From: Ralstonia sp. RRA
GTDB taxonomy: Bacteria > Pseudomonadota > Gammaproteobacteria > Burkholderiales > Burkholderiaceae
DNA: 64,000 nucleotides
Direction of reading: 5' to 3'
NCBI RefSeq assembly: GCF_037023145.1
Contig: NZ_CP146091.1
Location: 1,116,001-1,180,000, forward strand
Shown: positions 48,610-58,220 of the stretch, in pieces
How positions within the stretch are numbered: position 1 is the first letter of the stretch
Layout of the letters: every line of letters starts with the position of its first letter
Notes under the pieces: model-generated
The model's database searches: none
What the model saw: only the letters and a program-made list of their open reading frames with translations
What the model was told of the DNA's origin: nothing
Made by a program: the position numbers and the translations under genes

Positions 48610-49195
48610 GCGCTGGTGGTCCATCCCCCTTTCGTACCCTGCCGGGCACGACTCACTTTTCTTTGTCTTGCCAAAGAAAAGTAAGCAAAAGAAAGGCGCG
48701 CCCGAGATGGCGACTTCCCCTTGAATTTTTGCAACCGGGCGGGGAAGGGGAAAACTCGCTGCGCTCAAACAGTTCCCCGTCTTTTTTCCGCCCGCTTACG
48801 AAAATTCAAGGCGCCATCTAGGGCAGGAACGTCAACGGCCAAACCGACGCGGAACATGCGTGAGTGCCAAGCTCGCGTGATGCGTGCATAGCAGTGCGTG
48901 TGCGCAATGCGAGCTTTGTAGCACGGGAGTTGATCTGCTATACGGAGTGGTGCACGAGCAGGAGATTGTTTGCTGTTCACTGCCCTAGATGGCGCCTTGA
49001 ATTTCTGTTGCAGGGAGGAAAAAGAGGGGAGGCTTGTTTGAGCGAAGCGAGTTTGCCTCCCCTCCCTCCCTGCGACATAAATTCAAGGAGTGTTTCGCCA
49101 TCTCGGGCGCGCCTTTCTTTGCTTACTTTCTTTGGCAAGACAAAGAAAGTGAGTCGCCCCCGGCAGGGGGTGAAATAGGGGATGCACCACCACGC
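48610..49195. repeat. composite nested inverted-repeat element in the urease operon
   Basis: Two units lie in opposite orientation (48610-48826 and 48980-49195) around a 153-bp core. Outer arms 48610-48729 and 49079-49195 are long imperfect complements sharing GGCGCGCCCGAGATGGCG and an internal CTTTTCTTTG/CAAAGAAAAG-type hairpin. Inner arms 48802-48826 and 48980-49004 match perfectly over 25 bp. Each unit also folds into its own hairpin (48719-48811 and 48995-49088, closing on CCTTGAAT/ATTCAAGG). There is no transposase. It looks like a MITE or REP/BIME-like dispersed element. The 637-bp gap 48597-49233 holds no convincing gene. Confidence 0.85.
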
Positions 49196-49233
49196 TAAGC
49201 GGTCTCCAGTCGAATTCTGATTAAGTCCCAACC

Positions 49234-49872
49234 ATGCTTTCCATCACCAAACACCTCCCCACGCCACACGGCCTGGCCTCCGTATTGGTCAAGCGCGCCC
49301 CCAAGCTGGTACTGCCGTTTCTGGAGCGCAGCCGCAGCCGCCTGCGCGCCACGCTCAACGATGGCCGCGAAGTGGCTGTCGTGCTGACGCGCGGCACTGT
49401 CATGCGCGGCGGCGATGTGCTGGTGGCCGAAGACGGCACGCTGGTGGAAGTGCAAGCCGCACCGGAGCAGGTATTGCGCGTGACCAGCGACAACCGCCTC
49501 GCCCTGATGCGCGCGGCCTACCACCTCGGCAATCGCCACACACCCGTGCAGGTCAGCGCCGACGCACTGCAGCTCGAAGCCGATCCAGTGCTCGAAGACA
49601 TGCTGGTGCGCTTGGGCGTGACTGTTACGCATGTGGAAGCGCCGTTCGAGCCAGAGGCCGGTGCGTACGGTGGCGGCCATCGCCATGGCCACGACGCAAC
49701 GTTCGAAGAGGACTACGCGGCCGCGCAGGCGCTGTACAACGAACACCATGGTCACGATCACGGCCACTCGCATGACCACGGGCACAGTCATGCCCATGGC
49801 CACGATCACGATCACAACCACGGTCATGTGCATGGTCCCGGCTGCGGCCATCACCACCATCACCATGACTAG
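49234..49872 (+). CDS. ureE: urease accessory protein UreE, His-rich nickel chaperone
   Basis: Delivers Ni2+ to the urease maturation complex. 212 residues. The N-terminal peptide-binding-like domain (about 1-75) and the metal-binding domain (about 75-150) with [34 protein letters not shown] are visible. The last 45 residues are dominated by His, Asp and Gly (HGHDHGHSH..., ending HHHHHHD), a nickel-storage tail. The stop overlaps the ureF start (ATGACTAG). Confidence 0.95.
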   Translation: MLSITKHLPTPHGLASVLVKRAPKLVLPFLERSRSRLRATLNDGREVAVVLTRGTVMRGGDVLVAEDGTLVEVQAAPEQVLRVTSDNRLALMRAAYHLGNRHTPVQVSADALQLEADPVLEDMLVRLGVTVTHVEAPFEPEAGAYGGGHRHGHDATFEEDYAAAQALYNEHHGHDHGHSHDHGHSHAHGHDHDHNHGHVHGPGCGHHHHHHD

Positions 49873-50554
49873 CGTTGCCCAACTGACCGCGTTGCTGCAT
49901 CTCGCATCTCCCGCATTGCCGGTGGGCGCGTTCAGCTATTCGCAGGGGCTGGAGGCGGCCGTGGATGTGCAGCATGTGAGCGACGAGGCATCCGCTGCAA
50001 AGTGGATTGCCGAAGGGCTCGACGTGCTTGCCGCGTGCGAGGCCCCGTTGTGGCTACTGCAATTTGCCGACTGGCAAGCCGGTCGCTTCGATGCCGTGGC
50101 CGAGCGCGATGCGTGGTTTCTTGCCACACGCGAAACGCGTGAGCTGCGGCTGGAAACCTCGCAGACGGGCTGGTCGCTCAATCGTCTGATCCAGCAGATG
50201 GAATGGGGCAACGATGCATTGCGCGCAGCGCTGTCGGCGCGTGCGTCGGTGACGTTTCCGACGGCATTTGCGGCGGCCGCTGCCGCACTGAACGTTGATC
50301 CGCACGACGGTGTGACAGCGTATTGCTTTGCGTGGGTCGAAAACCAGATGGCGGCGGCGGTGAAGGCCGTGCCGCTTGGGCAGGCGGCGGGGCAGCGCAT
50401 TCTCTTTGGCCTGCATGCCGCGGTTGCAAACGCGGTGGAAGAAGCTACACGCCGCGCGGCGTGTCATCCGCCGGAACTGTCGACATTTTCGCCGGGGCTG
50501 GGTGTGTTGTCGGCCCGGCATGAGACCCAATACTCAAGACTCTTTCGTTCATGA
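49865..50554 (+). CDS. ureF: urease accessory protein UreF
   Basis: The regulator of UreG GTPase in the nickel-insertion complex. 229 residues, all helical: [20 protein letters not shown] near the start and the C-terminal [25 protein letters not shown] are diagnostic. ATG 49865 overlaps the end of ureE by 8 bp; longer in-frame readings translate the His-codon tract of ureE in another frame and are rejected. Confidence 0.94.
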   Translation: MTSVAQLTALLHLASPALPVGAFSYSQGLEAAVDVQHVSDEASAAKWIAEGLDVLAACEAPLWLLQFADWQAGRFDAVAERDAWFLATRETRELRLETSQTGWSLNRLIQQMEWGNDALRAALSARASVTFPTAFAAAAAALNVDPHDGVTAYCFAWVENQMAAAVKAVPLGQAAGQRILFGLHAAVANAVEEATRRAACHPPELSTFSPGLGVLSARHETQYSRLFRS

Positions 50555-51192
50555 ACATCATGCGTACCAAGAAACTTCCAGCCCTGCGCGTTGGCGTGGG
50601 CGGCCCGGTGGGCTCCGGCAAGACCACGCTGCTTGAGATGCTCTGCAAGGCCATGCGCGAGCGCTACGATCTCGTGGCGATCACCAACGACATCTACACC
50701 AAGGAAGACCAGCGCCTGCTGACCATCTCCGGTGCATTGCCGGCGGAGCGCATCATGGGCGTGGAGACCGGCGGCTGTCCGCACACCGCCATCCGCGAAG
50801 ATGCGTCGATCAACCTGGAGGCGGTGGACCGCATGCTCTCCAAGTTTCCCGATGCGGACGTGGTCTTCATTGAATCCGGCGGTGACAACCTGGCTGCCAC
50901 GTTCAGCCCGGAGTTGTCGGACCTGACCATCTACGTGATCGACGTGGCGGGCGGGGAGAAGATTCCGCGCAAGGGCGGGCCGGGTATTACCAAGTCCGAT
51001 CTGCTCATCATCAACAAGACGGATCTGGCACCGTACGTCGGCGCCAATCTGGAGGTGATGGAGAGCGACACGCGCAAGATGCGCGGCGACCGTCCCTTTG
51101 TGATGTGCAACCTGCGTGCGCAGGGCGGGCTGGATGAGGTCATCCGCTTCATCGAGCGGCAGGGCATGCTGAGCGCTTCTGCCTCGGCCTGA
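50551..51192 (+). CDS. ureG: urease accessory GTPase UreG
   Basis: A SIMIBI-class GTPase that powers nickel insertion. 213 residues. The P-loop is [12 protein letters not shown] (about 17-28), the metal CPH-like motif is [16 protein letters not shown], switch and base-recognition residues are in [10 protein letters not shown] and [14 protein letters not shown]. It overlaps ureF by ATGA. Last ure gene. Confidence 0.96.
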   Translation: MNIMRTKKLPALRVGVGGPVGSGKTTLLEMLCKAMRERYDLVAITNDIYTKEDQRLLTISGALPAERIMGVETGGCPHTAIREDASINLEAVDRMLSKFPDADVVFIESGGDNLAATFSPELSDLTIYVIDVAGGEKIPRKGGPGITKSDLLIINKTDLAPYVGANLEVMESDTRKMRGDRPFVMCNLRAQGGLDEVIRFIERQGMLSASASA

Positions 51193-51269
51193 TGCGGCCG
51201 GCACTTGCTTGGAGCGTGACTGGTCAAACCGGCAGGGACGTGACGAGCCGTGTGCCGTGGAGGTGCGTG

Positions 51270-51572
51270 ATGAGGACGCTGCATAGGGTGATGCTGATGC
51301 TGGCGGCGCTGGGCGTTGCCGCATGCGCGCCAGCCATCGTCGGGCCGTACTACACGATGGATGTGCGATTGGCCGATGGAAAGCCGGTGCGCTGTGCTGT
51401 GAATCAGCCGGTGCACCTGCCTGCCCCGCCACCTGCGCCCTTGAGCACCCGTGAGCGCAACGAAGCCGAAGTGCTGGCCACGCAACCGTTGCGGTTGCAA
51501 AGCGGGCCTCGTGCACCCTATCCGACGGTGTACACGGCGCCCGACGTCCAGTGTTTTGCGTTGTCGAGCTGA
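51270..51572 (+). CDS. small putative lipoprotein
   Basis: A 100-residue protein. RTLHRVMLMLAALGVAAC is a lipoprotein signal with a VAAC lipobox, so the mature protein would start at Cys. The rest is Pro-rich (LPAPPPAPLSTRERNEAE) with no domain I recognise. GGAGG lies 6 bp before ATG 51270; a longer start at 51192 overlaps the ureG stop but would bury the signal peptide. Function unknown; it may be cotranscribed with ureG. Confidence 0.65.
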   Translation: MRTLHRVMLMLAALGVAACAPAIVGPYYTMDVRLADGKPVRCAVNQPVHLPAPPPAPLSTRERNEAEVLATQPLRLQSGPRAPYPTVYTAPDVQCFALSS

Positions 51573-51588
51573 GACTGGCGCATCCGCG

Positions 51589-52248
51589 TCAATACAACCC
51601 GGGAATCAGGCGCCAGGTTCGGGCGCGGTACGCGTCGTACTCCGCGCCGAATTGCGATTGCAGCAGGGCTTCCTCCGCGCGCATGCGTGCAACCAGCGGG
51701 GGAATCAGCAGCAGCGTCAGCACCACGCCGGCCAGTGCCCGGAACCCCAGCCCCCAGCCCAGCGTACTCACGAGCAACCCCAGGTAGCTTGGGTTGCGCA
51801 CGTATTGGTAGATCCCGCCGGTCACCAGCGTATGGCCTGGCTGGATCGCCACCAGCCCGCTGAACCGGTTGCCGAGCACGTGCACCGGCCATAGTCGCAG
51901 CGCGCCGCCGGCAGCGTAGAGCACGACGCCGAGCCACCGCACGGCATCCCCGTCGATGCACCACAGGTTGAGCCGATCGGTATACGCCGGCAGCCAGGCA
52001 CTGACGATGCCGATCAGGCCGAACACCGGCAGCACCCAGCGGTTGGATCGATCTTCGCGTTCGCCGGAACTGAGGTTGCCGCCAGCGAACAGCGCGGCAA
52101 TGGTCAACGCGATGGTCACCACCACCAATGCCACACGCGCGGGATGCGCCAGCAGCGGACCAATGCCGCCCCAGCCCCACGCGGCCAGCGCGAGGTAGCC
52201 GAGTACCGAAATCACCGCTCCAACGCCAAGCTTGGCCGATGCCGCCAT
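51589..52248 (-). CDS. isoprenylcysteine carboxyl methyltransferase-like membrane protein
   Basis: A 219-residue integral membrane protein with about six helices. The C-terminal part has the ICMT/PEMT-type S-adenosylmethionine motif: GHTLVTGGIYQYVRNPSYLGLLVSTLGWGLG, then RMRAEEALLQSQFGAEYDAYRARTWRLIP. Bacterial members probably methylate small hydrophobic or sterol-like substrates; the real substrate is unknown. It is convergent with the lipoprotein gene 16 bp away. Confidence 0.85.
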   Translation of the reverse strand: MAASAKLGVGAVISVLGYLALAAWGWGGIGPLLAHPARVALVVVTIALTIAALFAGGNLSSGEREDRSNRWVLPVFGLIGIVSAWLPAYTDRLNLWCIDGDAVRWLGVVLYAAGGALRLWPVHVLGNRFSGLVAIQPGHTLVTGGIYQYVRNPSYLGLLVSTLGWGLGFRALAGVVLTLLLIPPLVARMRAEEALLQSQFGAEYDAYRARTWRLIPGLY

Positions 52249-52317
52249 GAGTGCCTCAAGAGAATCCGAATGCGCCCAGTGTAGGCCTCGTGCCTGATGG
52301 CTGCATTGATAGCGCCC

Positions 52318-52353
52318 AAAAGAAAAGGCCGCGCCAGATCACATCGCGCGGCC
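52318..52353 (-). terminator. terminator of the 52379-53071 GST gene
   Basis: On the minus strand GGCCGCGC (52353-52346) pairs with GCGCGGCC (52334-52327), followed by TTTTCTTTT. Confidence 0.9.
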
Positions 52354-52378
52354 TATTTCCTGAAGCAAAGACGGGCAA

Positions 52379-53071
52379 TCAGCGGCGTTGATATTGCGTT
52401 GCGCCGAAGAGGATCTCCTTTGCCTTGTCGTCTTGCAGCGCTGGGCGCTCCTTGGCCAACACCTTGACCGCGCGCTGCACGGCGGGGCGTTCTTCAATGG
52501 CTTCAAACCAGCGCTGCAGCTTGGGGTAATCCGACAGCTCGATCCCCTGGTTCTTCCAGCTGCGCAGCCACGGCCACGTGGCGATGTCGGCGATGGAGTA
52601 GTCCGCGCCGCCCAGGTACTTTGATTCGGACAGGCGCTTGTCGATCACGCCATACAGGCGCTTGGCCTCGTTGCTGTAGCGGTTGATCGCGTACTCGATC
52701 TTCTCGGGTGCGTAGATGCGGAAGTGGTGTGCCTGGCCGAGCATCGGGCCGACGCCGCCCATCTGGAACATCAGCCATTGCAGCACGTCGTACTTACCGC
52801 GCACGTCTTCGGGGATGAACTTGCCGGTCTTGCCGGCGAGGTACAGCAGGATCGCGCCCGATTCGAACAGCGAGATCGGTTTGCCGTCTGGGCCGTCCTG
52901 ATCGACGATGGCGGGAATCTTGTTGTTCGGGCTGATCTTCAGGAAGTCGGGCTTGAACTGGTCGCCGGCGCCGATGTTGATGCCGTGAACGCGATAAGGC
53001 AGCTCGCATTCCTCCAGCATGATGTGCACTTTGTGCCCGTTGGGCGTGGCCCAGCTATAGACGTCGATCAT
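52379..53071 (-). CDS. glutathione S-transferase, YfcG/Ure2-like
   Basis: A 230-residue GST. The thioredoxin-like domain has MIDVYSWATPNGHKVHIMLEE and KISPNNKIPAIVD with FESGAILLYLA, the pattern of the YfcG/YghU disulfide-bond oxidoreductase branch (PNG in place of the classical Ser/Tyr). The helical C-terminal domain follows (about 90-205). AGGAG precedes ATG 53071; a longer frame up to 53194 runs through the neighbouring terminator and is rejected. Confidence 0.92.
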   Translation of the reverse strand: MIDVYSWATPNGHKVHIMLEECELPYRVHGINIGAGDQFKPDFLKISPNNKIPAIVDQDGPDGKPISLFESGAILLYLAGKTGKFIPEDVRGKYDVLQWLMFQMGGVGPMLGQAHHFRIYAPEKIEYAINRYSNEAKRLYGVIDKRLSESKYLGGADYSIADIATWPWLRSWKNQGIELSDYPKLQRWFEAIEERPAVQRAVKVLAKERPALQDDKAKEILFGATQYQRR

Positions 53072-53175
53072 CGAGTTGGCTCCTGGGAGGGAAGAGACGT
53101 ACGAGCCTTCAGCAAGCCCGCAAAGTGTTCCATTCCAGCACAGAACGGAAAAACGCGCAGACGGTGGGCACGGGC

Positions 53176-53203
53176 AAAAAAAATCCCCGCTCAAGGCGGG
53201 GTT
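53176..53203 (-). terminator. terminator of the 53234-54493 gene
   Basis: On the minus strand CCCCGCC and GGCGGGG-type arms (53200-53184) close a 4-base loop and run into eight T residues (53183-53176). Confidence 0.9.
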
Positions 53204-53233
53204 AAGGAGTGAACGGTACAGCCGTGCGGCAGA

Positions 53234-54493
53234 TCAGGAGCCGCGCGTGACCGGCATGTCGACAACGTCTTTCAGGTGCAGGTGCTTGGCCAGCTCCAGC
53301 TTGGCGATGGCGGCGCGGTGCACTTCATCCGGACCATCGGCCAGACGCAGCGTGCGCTGGTGCGCGTAGGCCGACGCCAGCGGGAAGTCGCCCGACACGC
53401 CGCCGCCGCCGTGCGCCTGGATCGCCCAGTCGACGATCTGGCAGGCGATGTTCGGGGCCACGACCTTGATCATCGCAATCTCGGCCTTGGCGACCTTGTT
53501 GCCGACGGTGTCCATCATGTATGCGGCCTTCAGCGTCAGCAGGCGGGCCTGTTCGATCATGCAGCGTGCTTCGGCAATGCGCTCGTGCCACACGCTGTGC
53601 TGTGCGATGGCCTTGCCGAACGCCACGCGCGACGACAGGCGCTTGCACATCAGTTCCAGCGCGCGTTCAGCCACGCCGATGCTGCGCATGCAGTGGTGGA
53701 TACGGCCCGGGCCCAGGCGGCCCTGTGCGATCTCAAAGCCGCGGCCTTCACCCAGCAGGATGTTGCCTACTGGCACGCGCACGTTCTTCAGGTCGACTTC
53801 CATGTGGCCGTGCGGCGCATCGTCGTAGCCGAACACGGTCAGCGGTCGCATGACGGTGATGCCCGGCGCATCGGCGGGCACCACGATCATCGATTGCTGC
53901 TCGTGGCGGCCAGCGTCCGGGTTGGTCTTGCCCATGACGATGTAGACGGCACAGCGCGGGTCGCCGGCACCCGACGACCACCACTTGCGGCCGTTGATGA
54001 CGTACTCGTCGCCCTGGCGCTCGATGCGGCATTCGATGTTGGTGGCGTCCGACGAGGCCACGGCCGGCTCGGTCATCAGGAAGGCCGAGCGGATCTCGCC
54101 GCGCAGCAGCGGCTCCAGCCAGCGGTCTTTCAGTTCTTCAGACGCGTAGCGCTCCAGCGTTTCCATGTTGCCGGTGTCCGGCGCAGAGCAGTTGAACACT
54201 TCCGGCGCCCAGGGCACGCGGCCCATGATCTCGCACAGCGGGGCGTATTCCAGGTTCGACAGGCCTTCCGGCGCGCGCGGCGAGCGGGGCAGGAACAGGT
54301 TCCACAGCCCGGCCTTGCGAGCCAGCGGCTTGAGCTCTTCGATCACCTTGGTCGGAATCCAGGCATTGCCCGCGCGGCGGTTGGCTTCGATCTCTTCGTA
54401 GAAGCGCTGCTCGTTCGGGTAGATGTGCTGGTCGAAGAAGGCGAGCAGGCGTTCCTGCATCTCCTTGACCTTGGGCGTGTAATCGAAATTCAT
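53234..54493 (-). CDS. acyl-CoA dehydrogenase, ACAD10/11-like
   Basis: A 419-residue acyl-CoA dehydrogenase. The N-terminal helical region is longer than usual ([26 protein letters not shown]...). Middle domain: [18 protein letters not shown] and [17 protein letters not shown]-terminal: [43 protein letters not shown]. The ADGPDEVH ending is typical of the ACAD10/ACAD11 branch. Members of that branch often pair with an APH-like kinase; such a gene lies at 59439-60527. It is cotranscribed with the thioesterase gene upstream (56-bp gap). Confidence 0.92.
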   Translation of the reverse strand: MNFDYTPKVKEMQERLLAFFDQHIYPNEQRFYEEIEANRRAGNAWIPTKVIEELKPLARKAGLWNLFLPRSPRAPEGLSNLEYAPLCEIMGRVPWAPEVFNCSAPDTGNMETLERYASEELKDRWLEPLLRGEIRSAFLMTEPAVASSDATNIECRIERQGDEYVINGRKWWSSGAGDPRCAVYIVMGKTNPDAGRHEQQSMIVVPADAPGITVMRPLTVFGYDDAPHGHMEVDLKNVRVPVGNILLGEGRGFEIAQGRLGPGRIHHCMRSIGVAERALELMCKRLSSRVAFGKAIAQHSVWHERIAEARCMIEQARLLTLKAAYMMDTVGNKVAKAEIAMIKVVAPNIACQIVDWAIQAHGGGGVSGDFPLASAYAHQRTLRLADGPDEVHRAAIAKLELAKHLHLKDVVDMPVTRGS

Positions 54494-54549
54494 GGTGTCT
54501 CCTCAGTACATCGAACAAGCGTCTCGAACGCGCAATCCATCCAGTCAGC

Positions 54550-55014
54550 TCAGGCGGGCGTGGTGATGCGGCCGCCAAGCACGGCAAACACGGCGCTCGC
54601 ACGTGCGATCAGCCGGTCGCCACGATGAAACAGGGCCTGCGCAAAGGCCAGCTTGCTGCCGGTGCGCAACCCCTCTGGGGTGATCTCGATCCAGTCGCCT
54701 TCACCCGCTGAGGCGATGAAATCCACAGTGAGGCTGGCGGTGGACATGGCCAGCACACCTTCGTTGCTATTGCCGCTGGCAGGATCGGCCAGGCAGTAGC
54801 CGAGTGCCGCATCGGCCAGCGATGCAACCACGCCGCCATGCAGGATGCCGCGCCGGTTCAGGTGGTGGTGCCGCACATGAAAGCCCATCACCATCGACGC
54901 CCCCATGCCTCGCGCGTACACCGGCCCCAGCATCGTCAGGAAGGGGCTCGGCTTGTTCAGCAGGTCGAAGCCGGCGGGCACAGTCGGCGCGGTCAGGTCG
55001 GTGGCTGTGGTCAT
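54550..55014 (-). CDS. PaaI-type acyl-CoA thioesterase
   Basis: A 154-residue hot-dog fold thioesterase. The signature is LNRRGILHGGVVASLADAALGYCLA with the catalytic HGG, followed by TVDFIASAGEGDWIEI. It hydrolyses acyl-CoA esters, perhaps relieving CoA traps in the adjacent acyl-CoA pathway. The start at 55014 is preferred over 55029 by family N-terminus. It is first gene of the minus-strand unit and divergent from a LysR regulator. Confidence 0.9.
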   Translation of the reverse strand: MTTATDLTAPTVPAGFDLLNKPSPFLTMLGPVYARGMGASMVMGFHVRHHHLNRRGILHGGVVASLADAALGYCLADPASGNSNEGVLAMSTASLTVDFIASAGEGDWIEITPEGLRTGSKLAFAQALFHRGDRLIARASAVFAVLGGRITTPA

Positions 55015-55074
55015 GGCACGTAGCCTCACTCACATCAATGCACGCAGCTTAAGCCTTCACATACAATAAGAAAA

Positions 55075-55099
55075 ATGAATTTCGTAGATTGCCATTCAT
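55075..55099. promoter_or_regulatory. candidate LysR-regulator site between divergent genes
   Basis: ATGAAT (55075-55080) and ATTCAT (55094-55099) are complementary arms 13 bp apart, in the 92-bp gap between the thioesterase operon and the LysR gene. Place and spacing fit a LysR (T-N11-A class) site controlling both directions. Confidence 0.45.
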
Positions 55100-55106
55100 C
55101 AAAACC

Positions 55107-56051
55107 ATGCATATATCGCGGGTCGACCTCAACCTGTTCGTCGTTTTCGACGCCATCTATACGGAGGGTGGGATTACGGCGGCAGCGCGCACGCTCAACC
55201 TGACGCAACCGGCGGTCAGCCATGCGCTGGGGCGGTTGCGCGAGCTGTTTGACGACCCGCTGTTCGAGCGGCGTGGGCAGGGCATGGTGCCGACGCCGCT
55301 GGCCCGGACCCTGATTGCCGAGGTGCGGACATCGCTGCAGGGCTTCGAGCGCACCTTGCGTGAGGGCACGCGCTTTGATCCGGCCACGAGTGAACGCCGC
55401 TTCACCATATCGATGCGCGATGCCTTGGAGGCGACGCTGCTGCCGCCCCTGATGGCGGCGATTGCCAAGGAAGCGCCGCGCATCGACGTGACCACGGTGC
55501 GGGGCGACCGCCGCCAGCTGGAAGCCGAGCTGCTGGCCGGCACCATCGACGCAGTGGCGGACATTCTGCTGCCGGCGTCCGCGGCCATTCGCCATGCGCC
55601 GATCCTGTCAGACCCGATGGTGGTGCTGGCGCGCCCCGGCCACCCGATTACGCAGGCGCCGCTCACGCTGGACCGCTACCTGGCCTGCGAGCATGTGCAA
55701 GTGTCGTCACGGCGGCGCGGGGCGGGGCTGGAAGACGTGGAGTTGCGCCGGCTAGGGCGCGAGCGCCGGGTGCGTCTGCGCTGCCAGCACTATCCGGCGG
55801 CGTGCCGCGTCGTCAGCTGCACCGATTGGCTCGTCACGCTACCAATACGCTACGCGCGCATCGCCAACGAGCCGTACGGCAACGTCATGCTGCCGCTGCC
55901 GTTCAACGTGCCGGCGCTGGAGCTGTACCTCTACTGGCACGCCAACAGCGACCAGGATGCCGCCGGCCGCTGGCTGCGCGATCACATCTTCGCGGCGATG
56001 GCCGAGGTGGCGTTGGACGATGCCGTTGCCGCCTTTGCCGACGGACGTTGA
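55107..56051 (+). CDS. LysR family transcriptional regulator
   Basis: A 314-residue regulator. The N-terminal winged helix-turn-helix has VDLNLFVVFDAIYTEGGITAAARTLNLTQPAVSHALGRLRELFDDPLFER (read here in parts, about 5-60). The effector-binding domain starts near 95. It is divergent from the thioesterase/acyl-CoA dehydrogenase unit and probably controls it. The start ATG 55107 is preferred over 55089. Confidence 0.92.
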   Translation: MHISRVDLNLFVVFDAIYTEGGITAAARTLNLTQPAVSHALGRLRELFDDPLFERRGQGMVPTPLARTLIAEVRTSLQGFERTLREGTRFDPATSERRFTISMRDALEATLLPPLMAAIAKEAPRIDVTTVRGDRRQLEAELLAGTIDAVADILLPASAAIRHAPILSDPMVVLARPGHPITQAPLTLDRYLACEHVQVSSRRRGAGLEDVELRRLGRERRVRLRCQHYPAACRVVSCTDWLVTLPIRYARIANEPYGNVMLPLPFNVPALELYLYWHANSDQDAAGRWLRDHIFAAMAEVALDDAVAAFADGR

Positions 56052-56060
56052 CGAACCCGA

Positions 56061-56139
56061 AGCCGAACGCAATCATCGGGGCTGCGCAGCGCAAATGGCT
56101 TTGCCATGCCGGTTGATGACAGATTGATGGCATTCGGCT
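56061..56139. repeat. imperfect palindrome downstream of the LysR gene
   Basis: AGCCGAACGCAATCA (56061-56075) pairs with TGATGGCATTCGGCT (56125-56139) at 13 of 15 positions; inside it, AATGGC/GCCAT forms an apex. It follows the LysR stop by 9 bp and has no T-run, so it may be an inefficient terminator or a palindromic repeat. The remainder of the 133-bp gap before the ZntB-like gene is featureless. Confidence 0.5.
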
Positions 56140-56184
56140 GTCGAGCGGCTGCGCTTCCTGGCAAACCGTCTTCCCTCGTGATGT

Positions 56185-57222
56185 ATGACTGCGACAGCGT
56201 CCGCGATCAGTTTTCAATCCGACAACACCGGTCTTATCTGCGGCTTTCGCTTCGAGCCAGGCCGGCCCGGCGTTGCCCTGGATTCTTCGCAGATCGGCGA
56301 CGCGCTGGAGCGTGCCGGACACGACAACACGGAGTGCGCCGATGACGCGTTCATCTGGCTGCACTTCAACCTGTCGCGTGCGGGGTGCATGCGTTGGCTA
56401 CAAAGCCATCTTGATTTGCCGCAACCGTTTCTCGAGATGCTGGGCGAGGAGGCGCACTCCACGCGCATCGAGCAGCAGGATGGGGCGCTGGTGGCCGTCT
56501 TCAACGACGTGATCTTCGATTTCGAGCGCACGCCCACGCAGGTTGCAACGCAGTGGGTGTATGCGCATCGGCGCCTGCTGGTGACCTTGCGCCGCAAGCC
56601 GCTGCATTCGGTCGACAGGCTGCGCGAATGCGTGCGCAACGGCGAGACGTTTCGCTCGCCGGCCAACCTGCTGGGCCACCTGATGTGCGATCAGGCGGAC
56701 CTGATGACGCAGATCGTGCGCACCACCGGTATCGACATCGACCGCATCGAAGACCGTTTTCTCGCTTCAAAAATCACTTCAGGGCGGCAGGAGCTTGCCG
56801 GCACTCGCCGGGTGCTGGTGCGCCTGCAGCGCATGCTGGCGCCTGAGCCGGGTTCGGTGTTCCGCCTGCTCTCCCGTCCGCCGGTGTGGCTCCATCCGGA
56901 AGATGTGCAGCAGTTGCGTGAGTCGACCGAAGAGTTCTCCGTCGTGCTGCGTGACATGAGCGGGTTGATCGAACGCATCAAGCTGCTGCAGGAAGAGGTG
57001 ATCGCGCGCTTGGACGAACAGAACAACCGCACGCTGTTCACGCTGACGCTCGTGACCGTGCTCGCGCTGCCGATCAACATCGTGGCGGGCCTGTTCGGCA
57101 TGAACGTCGGTGGTGTACCGCTGGCCGAGAACCACCACGGTTTCTGGATGATGGTGGGGCTGGTCGCAGGATTTACTGCGCTGATCGCGTGGTGGGTGGT
57201 TCGTCGCCGCAACAACCAGTAA
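56185..57222 (+). CDS. zntB: ZntB-like CorA-family metal transporter
   Basis: A 345-residue transporter of the CorA/ZntB superfamily. A large cytoplasmic funnel domain (about 1-280) ends in a long helix and two C-terminal membrane helices. The GMN selectivity motif is present at 305-307 (GLFGMNVGGVPLAENHHGFW). The VGGVPLAEN loop is more like ZntB than CorA. It mediates Zn2+ (or other divalent cation) flux. It ends 16 bp from a convergent LysR gene. Confidence 0.9.
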   Translation: MTATASAISFQSDNTGLICGFRFEPGRPGVALDSSQIGDALERAGHDNTECADDAFIWLHFNLSRAGCMRWLQSHLDLPQPFLEMLGEEAHSTRIEQQDGALVAVFNDVIFDFERTPTQVATQWVYAHRRLLVTLRRKPLHSVDRLRECVRNGETFRSPANLLGHLMCDQADLMTQIVRTTGIDIDRIEDRFLASKITSGRQELAGTRRVLVRLQRMLAPEPGSVFRLLSRPPVWLHPEDVQQLRESTEEFSVVLRDMSGLIERIKLLQEEVIARLDEQNNRTLFTLTLVTVLALPINIVAGLFGMNVGGVPLAENHHGFWMMVGLVAGFTALIAWWVVRRRNNQ

Positions 57223-57238
57223 CGCGCAGGCCGAGTGA

Positions 57239-58198
57239 TCACCGCTTAGCAGCGATGACCTTGGGCGATGTCGCTGCAGCCTTGGCTGATGGGAACGGAT
57301 AGCGTGCGCTGAACTCCGCAAAGCGCTCGGCGAGGAACTCCGCGCAGGCCGTCAGCCGTGCCGGGCGATGGCGGCGCGCGAGGCTCACGAGTTGCAGCGG
57401 TGTAGGCGCGTGGCTCCATGCGGGCAGCGCAACCTCCAATCGCCCGGCGTACACGTCCTGCGCGACATCCAACCATGACTTGAAAGCCAGCCCGCGCCCG
57501 GCGACGGCCCAGTCGCGCACGACGGCGCCGTCATCGCACTGGAAATCGCCGCGTACGTCCAGCGGGGCGGGGCCGCTAGAGTGTGTGAGCTGCCAACGCG
57601 TAACGGGCTCGCCGTTGCGTAGCAGGATCAGGCAGCGGTGGTCGGCCAGATCGCTCGGGTGCGCAGGGCGGCCGTGTTGCTTGAAATACGACGGCGCCCC
57701 CACGATCACGCGCGGATGCGATGCCAGCGGCCGCCGCACCAGTGCGGAATCCTGCAGATGCCCGTAGCGCAGTGCGAAATCGAGGTCTTCGCGCATCAGG
57801 TCGGCCAGCCGGTCGCCCAGCACCAGGGTGACGCGCACGCCGGGGTGCACGTCGCAGAAGGCATCCAGCCACGGGCGCAGGATGTGCCGCCCCAGGTCTG
57901 ACGTGGCGGCAATGCGGATGGTGCCCGCCAGTTCAGTGCGGTCCTGGCCGAGGCTTTCTGCGCCTTCATCCAATGCTTCCAGCGCCTGCCTTGCATACCC
58001 TAGATAACGCTGGCCGGCTTCGGTGGGCCGCATGCTGCGCGTCGTGCGCTCGAACAGGCGGGCGCCCAGTTCGGTTTCCACGCGCTTGAGTGCAGCGCTG
58101 GCGGTGGCGGGCAGCCAGCCGAGCTGCCGGGCAGCGGCAGAGAGGTTGCCGGCGTCAGCAATGCGCACCAGCAGGCGGAGGTCGTCGAGGGCGATCAT
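57239..58198 (-). CDS. LysR family transcriptional regulator
   Basis: A 319-residue LysR protein: N-terminal helix-turn-helix ADAGNLSAAARQLGWLPATASAALKRVE (about 15-42) and TRSMRPTEAGQRYLGYARQAL. The effector domain follows from about 90. Divergent from the SDR/VOC gene pair, which it probably regulates. Confidence 0.92.
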   Translation of the reverse strand: MIALDDLRLLVRIADAGNLSAAARQLGWLPATASAALKRVETELGARLFERTTRSMRPTEAGQRYLGYARQALEALDEGAESLGQDRTELAGTIRIAATSDLGRHILRPWLDAFCDVHPGVRVTLVLGDRLADLMREDLDFALRYGHLQDSALVRRPLASHPRVIVGAPSYFKQHGRPAHPSDLADHRCLILLRNGEPVTRWQLTHSSGPAPLDVRGDFQCDDGAVVRDWAVAGRGLAFKSWLDVAQDVYAGRLEVALPAWSHAPTPLQLVSLARRHRPARLTACAEFLAERFAEFSARYPFPSAKAAATSPKVIAAKR

Positions 58199-58220
58199 TG
58201 TCAAAGCGTGTTTGGAGAAT

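Noticed and set aside
46683..48734. 683-codon open frame antisense to ureB and ureC
   Set aside because: Shadow of ureC, with no start signal or domain; it ends in the repeat element.
48827..48979. Core of the ureC-ureE element as a small gene
   Set aside because: No ORF with a ribosome site; it folds partly as AAGCTCGC/GCGAGCTT, in line with non-coding sequence.
49740..49870. CAC/CAT-rich tract as a DNA repeat or CRISPR-like array
   Set aside because: It is the His-rich coding tail of ureE with irregular units.
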